Shown here: one piece after another, positions 1 to 10,543 of the stretch
How the letters are laid out: every line of letters begins with the position of its first letter
Position numbering within the stretch: the stretch's first letter is position 1
Assembly: GCA_022453515.1 (NCBI GenBank)
Contig: JAJNNY010000130.1
Coordinates: 1 to 30,591, forward strand
Length of the DNA stretch: 30,591 nt
Direction: 5' to 3'
From: Astrocystis sublimbata
Lineage: Eukaryota > Ascomycota > Sordariomycetes > Xylariales > Xylariaceae
The notes under the pieces: model-generated
Seen by the model: only the letters and a program-made list of their open reading frames with translations
Databases searched by the model: none
Told to the model about the DNA's origin: nothing
Translations under genes and position numbers: made by a program

Positions 1-1048
1 CTCATTAGAAGGCTTTACAAGAGTTAGACGACATTCAGACGCCAAACCACCACCCGTCATCGTCAGAGAGGACACGCGGGCTTCTGCACACCTAGACTCG
101 CACTCGCACCGCCCTGCTCACACCCGTCGCCACAGCCACACCCCCAACTACAAATCACCCTACGTCGCCTCCGTTCACGACTCAGAGTCGGAGTCCGATA
201 TGCGAGGATCGCCTCGCCAGCCGCCTCTCTCCGGGCCTTCTATCCGCCGCGGCCCCGTACCCGTAGGAGCAACCATCCCGGCACCCGTCTCGAGCCGGGT
301 ACATCGCAGCGAGCTACGAGAGAGAGACGACCTGCGGGCCGCAAAACCCAGCATCCCATCTAAGATCAAGCAACTACTATCGTCAAATCATCGCCAGCGC
401 AGCACCTCGGGCTCTCGGGATAGGGAGCAGCGATTACCACTACCTCGGCATTCGTCAAGCGTGCGCTACCGCGCCAAAGACGCACCGCCCACGAGGCTGA
501 GTCGCAGCTTATCCGGAGGCTCGCTGTCTAGCGATGGCTCGTCGACGGAGAAATATGGCCCTACCAGTCGCGAACAAGTGCGTTCGAGGGAGAGGGAACG
601 CGATCGCGCGATTGCAATCGAGCGCGAAGATCGTGAGCGAGACCGTGATCGTGAGAGGGAGCGCGAGCGCAGAGCACGCGAGTGGGAAGAGGAACTAGAC
701 AGGAAGAGTCGCAGTATTGCCAAGGACAGGGATAAGGCTTATCTACGGCCGGCCATTAATCGACGCACGAGTAGTCATGCGGATATTGATCGGAGAAGAG
801 GAGAAGAAGTTACCTGGGATCCGAGAGATAGAGATAGGAGGAGGGAAAGTAGGGATTTGGAGAGAGAGGTTAGGAGGAATTTGACGGGGGATGAGATGGA
901 TAGGGAAAGGGAGAGGGATAGGCGGGAGATAGAGAGAGATAGACGGGAGAGGGAGAGGAGGCGGTATGATCGTGGAGGCAGCTCGCCGCCTATGCAGCCG
1001 CCTGTTACGACGGGTGTTGGTGGGAGGATGTATCCGAGGGGCTTGTAA
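1..1048 (+). CDS. Arg/Glu-rich low-complexity protein, C-terminal part (5' truncated)
   Basis: The frame is open from base 2 to the TAA ending at 1048, so about 348 residues of the C-terminus are visible and the start lies outside the window. The ATG at 200 is internal to this frame and is not the likely start. The visible part begins with a His/Pro/Ser-rich stretch, then Ser-rich segments, then about 150 residues dominated by RE, RD and ER dipeptides (roughly 590-960), and closes with a short Pro/Gly tail ending in YPRGL. Such a region should be charged, helical or disordered. I see no catalytic motif and no membrane segment. I do not recognise the family; the domain that would identify it is upstream. 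Arginine codons shift from CGN in the first half to AGA/AGG near the 3' end, and the DNA there becomes strongly purine-rich. Confidence is good that it is coding and low on function. Confidence 0.8.
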   Translation, partial: SLEGFTRVRRHSDAKPPPVIVREDTRASAHLDSHSHRPAHTRRHSHTPNYKSPYVASVHDSESESDMRGSPRQPPLSGPSIRRGPVPVGATIPAPVSSRVHRSELRERDDLRAAKPSIPSKIKQLLSSNHRQRSTSGSRDREQRLPLPRHSSSVRYRAKDAPPTRLSRSLSGGSLSSDGSSTEKYGPTSREQVRSRERERDRAIAIEREDRERDRDRERERERRAREWEEELDRKSRSIAKDRDKAYLRPAINRRTSSHADIDRRRGEEVTWDPRDRDRRRESRDLEREVRRNLTGDEMDRERERDRREIERDRRERERRRYDRGGSSPPMQPPVTTGVGGRMYPRGL

Positions 1049-2293
1049 GGGGGAGATCTAAGATTATGAGGTGATGGGATGGTGGGATGGTTGATTGTTT
1101 ATATTGTATTGTATTATAGCACGTTTCGCGGCGTGCGGGCGAGGTGTTTGTGGCGTTTTACTTAGAGATGGAGCAGGAGCAGGTCTCTCCTACTTCTAAC
1201 TTGCCGTCGTGCGGACGGATGTACGTATGTACGTTTAAGTATTCGGGTCGTGTTCTCGACTTAGCAGTATGACAGGATGCTTACTCAGTAATATCATCGC
1301 TATGATTACTTCGAACTATAGGAACTTGGAGTCTCCTACAGCTTGAGGAACAACCTAGACCAGATGTAATTATTGTGATAGATGAAATATCAGGGCTTGG
1401 CCATACGGCTCTGTCCAACCTTGCAATGAAACCTTGCATTTCAAGTAATCCAGCAGCAGCCTTAATTTGTTTATGCATGGGATATTATCTACGGCTGAAG
1501 CACTGGAACCAGTTTTGTCCCGTTATTGAGCGTGCAACTTAGGCCACTGCGTCGTTGCTGAACCCCGCGCTTAGCTTCCCAGCTCTTGTCTCACTCTCTC
1601 CCTCCGACAGAAGCTTCTCCGCAAGATTTCCTCAGAGTACACGGCTATTATTTACGTCGAGTGCTATACCCACTCTCTGTTCTAGAACATGGCTTCAGAC
1701 ATCCCCGAATACCACATTCTTCAGAATCCAGTTGATTTGACTGAGTGACGTTTCGTTGGTTGTAGGCCTTGGCGCCTATATTGTAGCCATTATCGCAGTA
1801 GTTGTTCCCCTCGCTGTATCTTGTTGGCAGGAAAGGGGAGATGACTAATAGAAATGAAGACTTGGAATGACATATGATGCTACGATCTATTTACTTCTGT
1901 TCTTTTACGAGTTAGTAACATTCTAATTTGAGGTGATTCTAGTAATATCTTTGTAGACCTTTTGAGGGAAACTCCGATGACAACTATGCAGCCTTGAAGC
2001 GTGCAATAGGTTGCTGAAACTACTTACTCGTTCAACTAAGAAATGTTATTTGATGTATGCAGTTGGAGTTTCACTTTCAGCGTTGGCTATTCGGTAGGGT
2101 CCTTTGGCTTGGCAAGGGAGGCTGCTCTGAAGTGGGGTGAGTAACTAAAGGTTGTTTCTCTTGCAGATGTTCAGATTCTCGCTCCCTTGGAATGGCTGTG
2201 TCATTAGGTTTTGTGTCAAGGCTATATATATATATAATGTGAAAGTATTTCTCTAAAGTTGGCTCAAGAATCCTCCCCATATGATTCTCAAAC
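1049..2293. other. Intergenic stretch, no gene seen
   Basis: This holds the 3' flank of the Arg/Glu-rich gene and the 5' flank of the zinc-finger gene. Reading frames here are short, lack recognisable motifs and do not join through plausible introns. A (TA)n run lies near 2224-2238. I see no RNA gene. Confidence 0.6.
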
Positions 2294-4056
2294 ATGGAGA
2301 CGAGCACTGAAACCTCGGTGCCCAGCTTCTCAACTGCGTCAAGGAGGTGCTTGGAGTTCTTTGATATATGCTATTACGTCAAACTATACTCTCGAGATTC
2401 AGCCAACGCCGCCAAAATTAAAGTGCAAAACAAACGCTTCCAGATCTGGACAGAGCAGCTAGAGCTGTTTAGCGAGAGGACTAGCTTGGATGTCTAGTTG
2501 CGCCCGGAGGAGCATGCTCCGCTGCGACAAATGGCCGTCATCCTTTTTGATCTTCTGGATGAGAACTTATTGTTTAGTATGTAATCAAAACTCATTATGA
2601 TGCTGCTCTCTCGCGGTTGTCCACACACGGCTGACGTGAGCCGACATGCAGTACTCGGCTTGACTCAGAATCAAACAGAGCGTTGTCCTTCAGAATATCT
2701 TGAGGTGCCCATATTCGTGATCGAACAGGCTCAGAATCGCCTCGAGCAACTCGCGGTTTCCATGGAAAATGCGGTATTCGGCAACTCGACCATAAGAGTT
2801 GTCCTTTTTGCACTGAACCATGAGAACTTTCAGAAAATTTCCTGGGAGTTCTCCTTGGCCATTCTATGTCGATATCATAAGCTAGCACGAACAGAGAGAG
2901 GAGTAGATTTCCCTCTGGAATTCTCAGAGAAGCTCATTTCAACTGATACGGAAGTTATGGCGCCGCGTCCAGAGGGCTTGTACTTAGCACTCGTGAAATC
3001 ATCTCTTGTCCGGCACTTCAGGATCCTGCGTGATCGCAACGAACGAGGGAAACTGGATAAAGGAAAACGACCATTGAATGAAGCAACACAGATGCCGCAA
3101 GCATCAGAGTCAATCACGGCCAACACCACTACAGCGAACCCCCCAGAGATAAAGCCTAGCGCAGCAAAGCAGAGAGTTGGCCAAGGTGACGAGGAGAGAT
3201 CCGCCACCTTGTCTACCATGTCTTCGACTGGCATGGACGAATTGCAAGAAGCGACGGGACCAACCGAATTGGATAGCACTAGAGCGCAAAAGCAATTTGC
3301 GCCTATTATCTGTGAGGCTGACGGTGCATCATATCCTGGGGAGCCCAAGATTCCGATTGGATGCGAAGAAGGTACATGCCCGATATGCAGGCAGGTGCTA
3401 CCTGCAGAAGAATTGAGGGGGCCTAAATGGATGTAAGTGTTTTCACAGCAGAAACCGAGATTCTTGCTAACATGAACAGAGCTCACGTGAACAAGGATAT
3501 TCAGCCTTATGTCTGCTTAAGTGGGAACTGCCTGCGGGTTACTCGATTCTTCGAAAGTCGGAGTCAGTGGCTCGATCATATGCATAGTTTCCACGGGCCT
3601 TGGTGGATCGTTTCCCTACAGCAGCCAGTGAAGTGGTGCTGCTGGGAACCGGGATGTTCTGCCGAATCCAATGTAGCTTTCATATACAAGAAAGATAGGA
3701 AGGCAGATCTCTCACGGCACCTCCAGGAGTCACATCCGCAGATTACGGAAGAACGAAAGGAATTCCTGCTCGAGTGGAGTACGGGGCCAGGTCCGTTTCG
3801 ATCATCAAAGGAATGCCCAATCTGTGGAACTGTCTACGAACCAAATTTGAGAACTGAGGCAACCAGGGAGGCTTCTAAATCCCAGGAAGCTAAAGTTGAG
3901 TGTGTCGATGAAGAAATACTGGGTGGCGAAGACGATGATTCTTCCGTGGAGAACTCATCAGATGAACCGCGGACCCGAGTCGAGAATTGTATTGCCAACC
4001 ATCTCAAAAATCTGGCTCTCAGTTTTACAGCCCTCCTGCTCGAGGATGAGTCGTGA
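2294..4056 (+). pseudogene. C2H2-type zinc-finger protein, exon 1 interrupted by TAG
   Basis: Three exons fit: 2294-2576, 2652-3432 and 3480-4056 (1641 nt, 547 codons, frame kept throughout). Intron 1 (75 nt) is GTATGT...CAG with a CTGAC branch site. Intron 2 (47 nt) is GTAAGT...CAG with CTAAC. The predicted protein has the layout of a large fungal family: an N-terminal helical region containing a WTEQLELF...SLDV segment, a variable acidic linker, then CPIC, a PYVC...C...H...H finger, a CC...C...H...H finger and a final CPIC pair before an acidic C-terminus. Codon 68 (2495-2497) is TAG, yet the frame continues with residues typical of the family (LRPEE...) up to intron 1. It may be a pseudogene, a null allele, a sequence error or a readthrough gene. 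A shorter intact protein could start at the ATG at 2531, in the same frame, giving about 467 residues. Function is probably nucleic-acid or protein binding; it is not known for the family. Confidence 0.6.
2495..2497 (+). other. In-frame TAG within zinc-finger gene exon 1
   Basis: The codons around it read AGC TTG GAT GTC TAG TTG CGC CCG. Frame and family-like sequence hold on both sides. No good donor/acceptor pair nearby would remove it. Confidence 0.75.
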
Positions 4057-4547
4057 CTCTGCCGTGCTATCAGGTGGAAGTCTAGAAGGTGATCCAGTTG
4101 ATACTGAGGAGGTGGTTGGTGGGGTTGGTTGACTTGTCCTGAGACTGGTTGATCTCGAGGCTGCAGCTGGTAGGAATGGTAAAGTTGATAGGGTATAATC
4201 ATGAGCATGCATTAGAACTAAGTGATCAATATAGCAATTGTGAATTGACTGCCATGACAGTAATCGACATGGTCAACGATAATGAAAGTGAGATCTGTCA
4301 AGGGAAGCTTCTAAGACCGGCCCAGGCTCCCCTTGGGGGAATGTGGTGAAATAGAAGGACGTTCTCGCATATTTTGATTGATCGGGGCACACAAATCTTT
4401 TAATCATTTCATGGAGTCACCCGAAAGAGTAGTCACGGAGTCTTGCTCCAATCTTGGTCAACGAGAAACGCGATGCACGCTCATCATCGGCGAGAGTAAA
4501 CTAGCCCACTAGTCGACACCAAGAGAAATATCACTATCTAGGAGTAG
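4057..4547. other. Intergenic stretch between convergent genes
   Basis: This lies between the 3' ends of the zinc-finger gene (+) and the APH-type kinase gene (-). It should hold both 3' UTRs. I see no coding sequence, RNA gene or repeat. Confidence 0.6.
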
Positions 4548-5327
4548 CTACAAGGTGTATTCTTTCGTATGCCACATGACCGACAGCTCCATAAAATACG
4601 GTTCCAAAATCCCATCTACAGCCCTATCACTGACCCAATCGGTATGCCAATCCGGGTGTCTCATCGCCTTACAATACTCCCAATAATCAGGATAGAATCC
4701 CGCAAACTCCCAGTCGAGAATAGCTACGACGTTAGATCCCTGCACGAGTATGTTCCTAGGGGCAAAGTCGTTGTGCGTGAAGACGATCTCGTGTCCCTTC
4801 ATTACTTCGAGGAACATGTCGCAGACGATCTCGACGTCGGCGTAAAGTTCGTGCCTAGCCTGTTTCATCGCTTCGACGAGGCCAGCAGTGAAGGCCTCCT
4901 CGTCTTCGAAGGGCCCGCGATATCCTTCCAGCCCCTCGAAGAAGAGGTCTTCGCACCGCGAGCCATCCAAGCCACCGATGAAGTTCCCCTTCAACTGGCG
5001 GAGTTCGTCCATGTAGCTTCGTAATTGTGCGATGACCGAGTCCTTCTCAGGGTCCGAATAAGTGTCCCACGCTTCCGTGAGCGGGACACCTTCAACGAAC
5101 TCCATTACGATGCGAGTACGACCGGATTCGGCGTCTTTGTAGGCATTGTAGACTTCGGGCACTGGGATGCTGGTGTTGTTGCGAACGAACTTCATGACTT
5201 CGGCTTCTGAAAGCCTGGTGGAGTGGCCAGACTTCACAACAGTCCTCGCATCAACTCTATAGACTGGGGAGGGCGCCGCGAGTTGCTGCGCGCCAGCAAG
5301 TTCTTGCTGCGAAAGGATTCGTGGCAT
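4548..5327 (-). CDS. APH-family kinase-like phosphotransferase
   Basis: Single exon, 259 residues, ATG at 5327 and TAG at 4548-4550. The C-terminal lobe shows the protein-kinase-like fold of the aminoglycoside phosphotransferase/choline kinase family: catalytic loop HNDFAPRNIL near residues 185-194 (H185, D187, N192) and the metal-binding ILDWEFAGFYP segment near 203-213 (D205). The N-lobe has VVKSGHS with probable ATP-binding Lys32, and EAEVMKF with a Glu at 41 or 43 as its likely ion-pair partner. A hinge-like IVMEFVEGVPL follows near 73-83. No signal peptide or membrane segment is visible, so it is probably cytosolic. Fungi carry many such proteins. Most have unknown small-molecule substrates and are not antibiotic-resistance enzymes, so I assign no substrate. 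It is convergent with the gene on its left and divergent from the transcription factor on its right. All key residues are present and it looks intact. Confidence 0.88.
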   Translation of the reverse strand: MPRILSQQELAGAQQLAAPSPVYRVDARTVVKSGHSTRLSEAEVMKFVRNNTSIPVPEVYNAYKDAESGRTRIVMEFVEGVPLTEAWDTYSDPEKDSVIAQLRSYMDELRQLKGNFIGGLDGSRCEDLFFEGLEGYRGPFEDEEAFTAGLVEAMKQARHELYADVEIVCDMFLEVMKGHEIVFTHNDFAPRNILVQGSNVVAILDWEFAGFYPDYWEYCKAMRHPDWHTDWVSDRAVDGILEPYFMELSVMWHTKEYTL

Positions 5328-6749
5328 GTCGACTTTTGAATATTGGATGCAGAAACTTGAGAGTTTGCATGAGGTACTAATAGTCTAATACACTGTCGAG
5401 CCTGCAAATGTGTTGGTCAAAGGAAGGTTTATTGCTCTAAGACTGAGGTAAATATAACCCGAGCACCAAGGTGATCAGTATATGACTCACCTCAGACATA
5501 AAACCATGTTTACCAAGTCAAGCATGAGCACGCACGACTTGAACACGTTTCGAGACTGTACTACCATTTAACGCGGAAGTCACACGGAGAGGGGACTTGT
5601 GACATAAACAATTCGGGTGATAGGGCAATGCTCAGCCATCTAACCTAGCCGGTCCGCCCAGATATCTATAGCACAGCGAGAACATACAATTTGATTTATA
5701 TTTGGATACTTTAAGCGAGATTTTAGAATCTGGGGATTAGACTCAAGTGTAGGGGGTACTATCTATATTATATACCCTGGTGACTATGACAGACTACAGT
5801 ATTACTACTGCCAGAGCAGAAATTATCATCTTACCTACCCATCGTACGTGTGCGGTGGGACATGCAAGTCGTTACAGCTTTATCAACAATGTAGTGATTG
5901 AATGCATTATATAAATCAATGTTTGCGAGTTGAACAGATGGCTTGGATTGATGTTTAGTTGATAGCTCGGAGATAAGGTATTATTCGGCATCGGAACTCG
6001 GAGATCAAGTGGGTATGTCACTGATAACCCCGGCGCTATTTCTTATTTGGATTAGAAGGGTGTCTGTGGGGCTCAGAGTCAGCTTTTTGCAATCTAGACC
6101 AAAACATCAACCTCAATTCAAACTCGCTCGCTTCAGCCGAATTTACACAGGAAAACAATACCCAAACATTGACCTGTGGCAGAGACTATTCTATTTGATC
6201 GTGGAGTTACCACCGTTCGCTCCTACAATGCCCCACTTTCAAGACCAAAGTGCAGAGTGAGTCAGTTTCTTCGGTTGGGCGAGCCAGACTAGGATTAGAG
6301 AAAGAGTCACGGACGGCTAAGACAACAAACGGTTTTGACTTAGTCCCTTTCAAGCCTGAGTCTTCATGCAAAGCCCATCCATCCATCCATCCATCTTACG
6401 CAATGACGCATTCATAAACTGTGTCTGATATCTATGATGATTACCAATTGCGGAATCGACCTATGCGGAAACAGACAATATCGATAAGTGCCCTGAACAA
6501 TGGCATAGTGATTGCTTTCGAGACGAGCAGCAACATCGCGCGCCATTCCGCGCTGTGCCTCACGACCACAGACTTGGCTTGCTCAGCCTCAATGGGATTT
6601 CACGCCAATTGCTCAGTGTTGCGCCCCTTATAACCAATTCTCCCTTCAAGCTGTCTAATCGGATGGTCATCATAGTTATTTTAAGCTTTGCGGGCCGAGG
6701 AAGCCAAGGCGCATCTTACATTACCTTACCTAAGCGCTAAGCAGCCAAC
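5328..6749. other. Intergenic region between divergent kinase and transcription-factor genes
   Basis: About 1.4 kb that should carry promoters for the kinase gene (-) and the Zn2Cys6 gene (+). A (CCAT)5 microsatellite spans 6375-6394. I find no convincing coding frame or RNA gene and cannot place a TATA box with confidence. Confidence 0.6.
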
Positions 6750-9700
6750 ATGGCTGGCGATGATGATGATAGCAACAGCCCCAGCGGGCAACAAGAACAA
6801 CCGCAGCAGCAACAGCAGCAGCAGCAACAACAGAAGGCGTCTCGGCAGAACAAGCCACCACTGAGCTGCGTGTCATGCCGCTCACGGAAGCTCAAATGCG
6901 ACCGGCAGGATCCGTGTCGCAACTGCGTGCGCAGCCACTCCGAGTGCGTCTTTCCTGAGCGGAAGCGTATCCAGCGGCCGCGCAAGAACAAGAACACTGA
7001 GCTGCTGCAGCGCCTGAGTCGGCTCGAGTCTATCGTGAGCAGCGTCGGGGTCACGAATGTCGACAGTCTCGAGGCGTCCGGGCAGGCGGGAGGTGAGACC
7101 AATGCTGCCACCGCTGCAGAAGCCAATGCACGCCGTACAGCAGCTGGGGAGCTGCCCGGGCTTCCTTCTAGCATTGAGGCCAGCTCGAAAACCCAAGATG
7201 ATGTTGCCGATCCTCTAGGCCTCAAAGACTCAAAGCAGAAACCACCGCTGGATAGCACGGCTTCGCAATATCTGAGTGGCCAGTTCTGGTCGTCATTATG
7301 TGATGAGGTTGGAGGGTTGAGAGTCGCATTGGAGCAGTCGACAGACACAGAAGAATCAGAAGACGAAGAAGAGGCTACGCCCGAATCGATTGGCGACAGT
7401 CCTGCTGCGAGTGTGTTCGCGTCCCCGGGGTTGCTGATGGGGATACAGCAAAGCAGAGGGGGTAGCGGTATGGACGCCGTCCAGCATCCATCGCCGAACC
7501 ACATACGATACCTGACGGCTGTGTAGTAAGTATTCAAACCCCTCGTGTCTAATCTCTTTACCAGCATTTCATTTCCAAGTGATATGACAAGTTCTAGGAT
7601 GAGCATGTGAGATTTGGACGCTGCCAACTAACGATTTTGTCTCTCTGCACACAGTTTTCGCAACGTCGACATGCATCTAAAGATTCTGCACCGACCAACG
7701 GTGATGAACGCATTATACGATCTCGCAACCCGGCCAGAAACTGCCAATGACCTCAACCCAGAGCAAACAGCCATATTCTTCGCCGTCTACTACGCCGCCA
7801 TCACGAGCCTAACACCAACAGACTGCATGCACAACCTCCGCCAGTCGCGGGCTCAACTAGCTACTCACTTCCAGTCCGGCATCGAGCAAGCCCTGCTGGA
7901 GGCCGACTACCTCAACAGCACCAGTCTGGAGACATTACAGGCGCTGACGCTATACATATGCTGTCTGCGCTCTCACAACGGCTCGCGCGCCTCCTGGGCA
8001 CTTCTGGGCTTGCCCGTCCGTCTCGCGCAAGCGCTGAACATCCACCAAGACGGCGACGGCACGCACCTGCGGGTATCGCCCTTCGAAGCAGAGCAGCGCC
8101 GCCGGCTCTGGTGGCAGCTGATCGTGCTGGACATCCGAGCGGCCGAGGACCGGGGCTCGAACACGGTGATTGCGCGCGGGAGCTACAACACGCGCTTACC
8201 GCATAATCTCGACGACGTCGAGTTCGGACCTGAGAGCCTTGCGCCCCTCGTCGACCGTCCTGGCCCTTCGGACACGACGTTTGGGCTCTTTACCGCGCAG
8301 TGCTCGGGCATGTTCCTGTGGTCGGAGAACTCGCGGCAGAACATCGGCGAGCAGGAGACGTTGCGGCAGGCGAAGCATCTGGAGGAGCAGTATGTCAAGA
8401 ACGCGGATCCGCAGCACGTCGGCTCGTACCTCTCCTCCGTGACGGTGAAGCTCATCATTTTGAAGATGTGGCTCGTCACGCGGTATCCGCTGCACGCGCG
8501 GGGCGATAAAGTGGCACCGGGACAGAGCTGCAGTAAGGCGTCGGCTGCGCTGCCAGATAGATCTGCGCCATCGTCTGCAGCGGCAACGACGACGACGACA
8601 GAAACAACGGCATTAACGGACCCTCGTCGTGGGATGCCCGTTATCTCTCGCCAGTCCACGCTGCGTCTCGCTGTTTCCATCATGGAGCTCTCGGGAGCTA
8701 TCGAGACGGGGCCGTACTCGGATCGCTTCCGGTGGTGGTCCGAGACATACGTGCAGTGGCATCCGCTAGCCGTCACACTGGCGGAGCTGTGTTCGCAGAC
8801 TAGCGGGGAAATTGTCGATCACGCAGTAAGTCATAGATGAATACCCCGTGATATTTGAAGCCACCCCCCCCCCCCCCTTTTCTCAAAGCGTATAGAGCAT
8901 GGACTATTTATTATGTTACTACTCAAACATGAGGATAAATAAAGCTGACAAGAAGTGCTTATCGCATCACAGTGGGAAGTAGTCGAGGACGTATTCCCAC
9001 GCTGGGGCGTCATAATCGCAGACACGAAACGAGGCAGCTTATGGCGGCCCATCCGCAAGCTATACAAGAAGGCGAAAGCGGCGAGGGAAGCCGCGTTAAC
9101 CTGCATGTCCGCCGTTGGTGGGCAATCCCATTCTCAATCACAATTACAGCCACAGTATCCCGCGCCATCGAGACCTAATTCCCAACAAACACAAGAACAA
9201 CAAGCTCCAGCAATCTGGGGCCAATCAACTCTACCACTCTCAGTCAATAACAACAACAGTCCAAGGTCCGCTGCGGGCAACAACTTCGACACAGCAATGG
9301 CCATAGACGCAACCTCCACAGCGTCCGACGCAGACCATGCATTACGGCCACGGCTCATCACCGACATGCTGATATCCGAAGGCTCAGGCCACACCTCAGC
9401 TGCATATGGTTCAGGGCCGCCAATGTCCTATATGCCCTCGACATCAACAGCACCAGCACCAACAACTACACCTACAGCAAACAGGAGTAGTCCAGGAATA
9501 GGAACACGAATTCCCGGCGGCCCCTTCCCCTTCGCCTTTGACAGCATCATGAGCGAGAACGGACAGTCGATGGCGCAGGCCCTGCTGGGGTGGCCGGACA
9601 TGGGTTTCGACCCTACTAACCCCAACCCCGATCTTAATCTCAAAAACAATACCAATACTAATACTAGTATGTCCATGTCCATGGGTATGTCCATGCCAGA

Positions 9701-9962
9701 TATGAATCTGAACATGACGTACCCCGGCACAGCTGCTGGTGGTTTCGATCCTACCCATCCACATCCCCATTCCCAAGGCCCATCAGCAGCAGCAACAATA
9801 CCAACGTCCGCTATGACAGGCGACCCGATTTTAAGAGGAGGGTACGATTCAGGACTGCTAGACACGACCAACATGATGGACTGGAGCACGTGGGACGAGT
9901 TCGTGCTGGACACGTACGCGGACACGACGCCCAAGTCTGGCTCTGGTGGGAGCGAACCTTAG
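6750..9962 (+). CDS. Zn2Cys6 fungal-specific transcription factor
   Basis: Three exons, 6750-7525, 7655-8825 and 8973-9962, give 978 residues. The introns are 129 nt (GTAAGT, CTAAC, CAG) and 147 nt (GTAAGT, CTGAC, CAG); splicing yields YFRNVDMHLKILHRPT and SGEIVDHAWEVVEDVFPRWG across the junctions. The start has a good context (CAACATGG). A poly-Gln stretch (residues 14-28) precedes the zinc cluster: Cys 40, 43, 50, 56, 59 and 66 match CX2CX6CX5CX2CX6C exactly. A basic linker and a Leu-rich probable dimerisation helix (LLQRLSRLESIV, about 85-96) follow. Exon 2 carries the middle homology region (fungal-specific TF domain), including RRRLWWQLIVLD. The last third is Asn/Ser/Thr/Met/Pro-rich and is a plausible activation region. 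It is a nuclear DNA-binding regulator. The target pathway cannot be told from sequence, and no partner cluster is adjacent. Confidence 0.92.
8864..8877 (+). repeat. C14 homopolymer in intron 2 of the Zn2Cys6 gene
   Basis: Fourteen consecutive C lie 38 nt after the donor, inside the intron. They do not affect the reading frame but could vary in length or be mis-sequenced. Confidence 0.9.
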
Positions 9963-10543
9963 TGGGTGTGGATTGGCAAACGGAGGGCGTAGTGGGGTTT
10001 ACATTTTGAATTTACGAGACAAACGTATTGGGATGTTGGTTGAACTGGGAATTGGGATTTGGTTATGCATATATGTAGATTATTAGACTTTCAGGTCCTA
10101 CCTATCGTCCGGGCCCAACCAAGGTGGGCTGGGCTGTCAAGGACAAGATACCCCAATCATGTACTCTATATAGTAGCAGAGCAGCGAACAACTCAACTCT
10201 GAGCAAACTCAGTACTTATATCCATAAATTGAACATCAATTGAACTATTCGGTCCAGATCAAGTATGAGTACTATTGATTACTGTTCCTCATCATAATTC
10301 ATCATTCACGTAGTCATGTGTCTTCGGACAAGGTGGTTTAGTTTTTTTGTTCGGTTTCATTCATTCATTTGTGCTCTATCTTTTTGAGAGCTCTCATGCT
10401 GATTGGGGTTGTCATGAAGATTGTTTTTCCGCAATTCCTGTTGAACACCGGGTAAAAAGAACCATTTCCCATAAACTTTGTCAACCTTTCCCCAATCACA
10501 ATCACACACAACACACACTCGACCCACAAAAACTCCCACCAAT
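9963..10543. other. Intergenic stretch between convergent genes
   Basis: This holds the 3' flanks of the Zn2Cys6 gene (+) and rpl20 (-). It is AT-rich in its middle, with a T-run near 10342 and ATTC repeats near 10358. No gene is seen. Confidence 0.6.

Noticed and set aside
466..723. Minus-strand Ser/Arg-rich frame
   Set aside because: It is the antisense of the RE/RD repeat; repeats of this kind are open on both strands.
2467..2511. An intron removing the TAG of the zinc-finger gene
   Set aside because: The only nearby donor is GTTTAG, with no branch site and an implausibly short length, and it would delete family-typical residues.
2875..3486. Minus-strand open frame of 203 codons
   Set aside because: It is the shadow of the zinc-finger gene, whose plus-strand introns, motifs and frame are coherent.
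4548..5327. Antibiotic-resistance aminoglycoside phosphotransferase
   Set aside because: The fold and catalytic motifs match, but fungal members of this family are broadly distributed with unknown substrates; resistance cannot be claimed.
6737..7627. Minus-strand open frame of 296 codons opposite exon 1 of the Zn2Cys6 gene
   Set aside because: It encodes low-complexity Cys and Ser runs produced by the antisense of the poly-Gln tract; the plus strand has an exact zinc cluster and proper splice sites.
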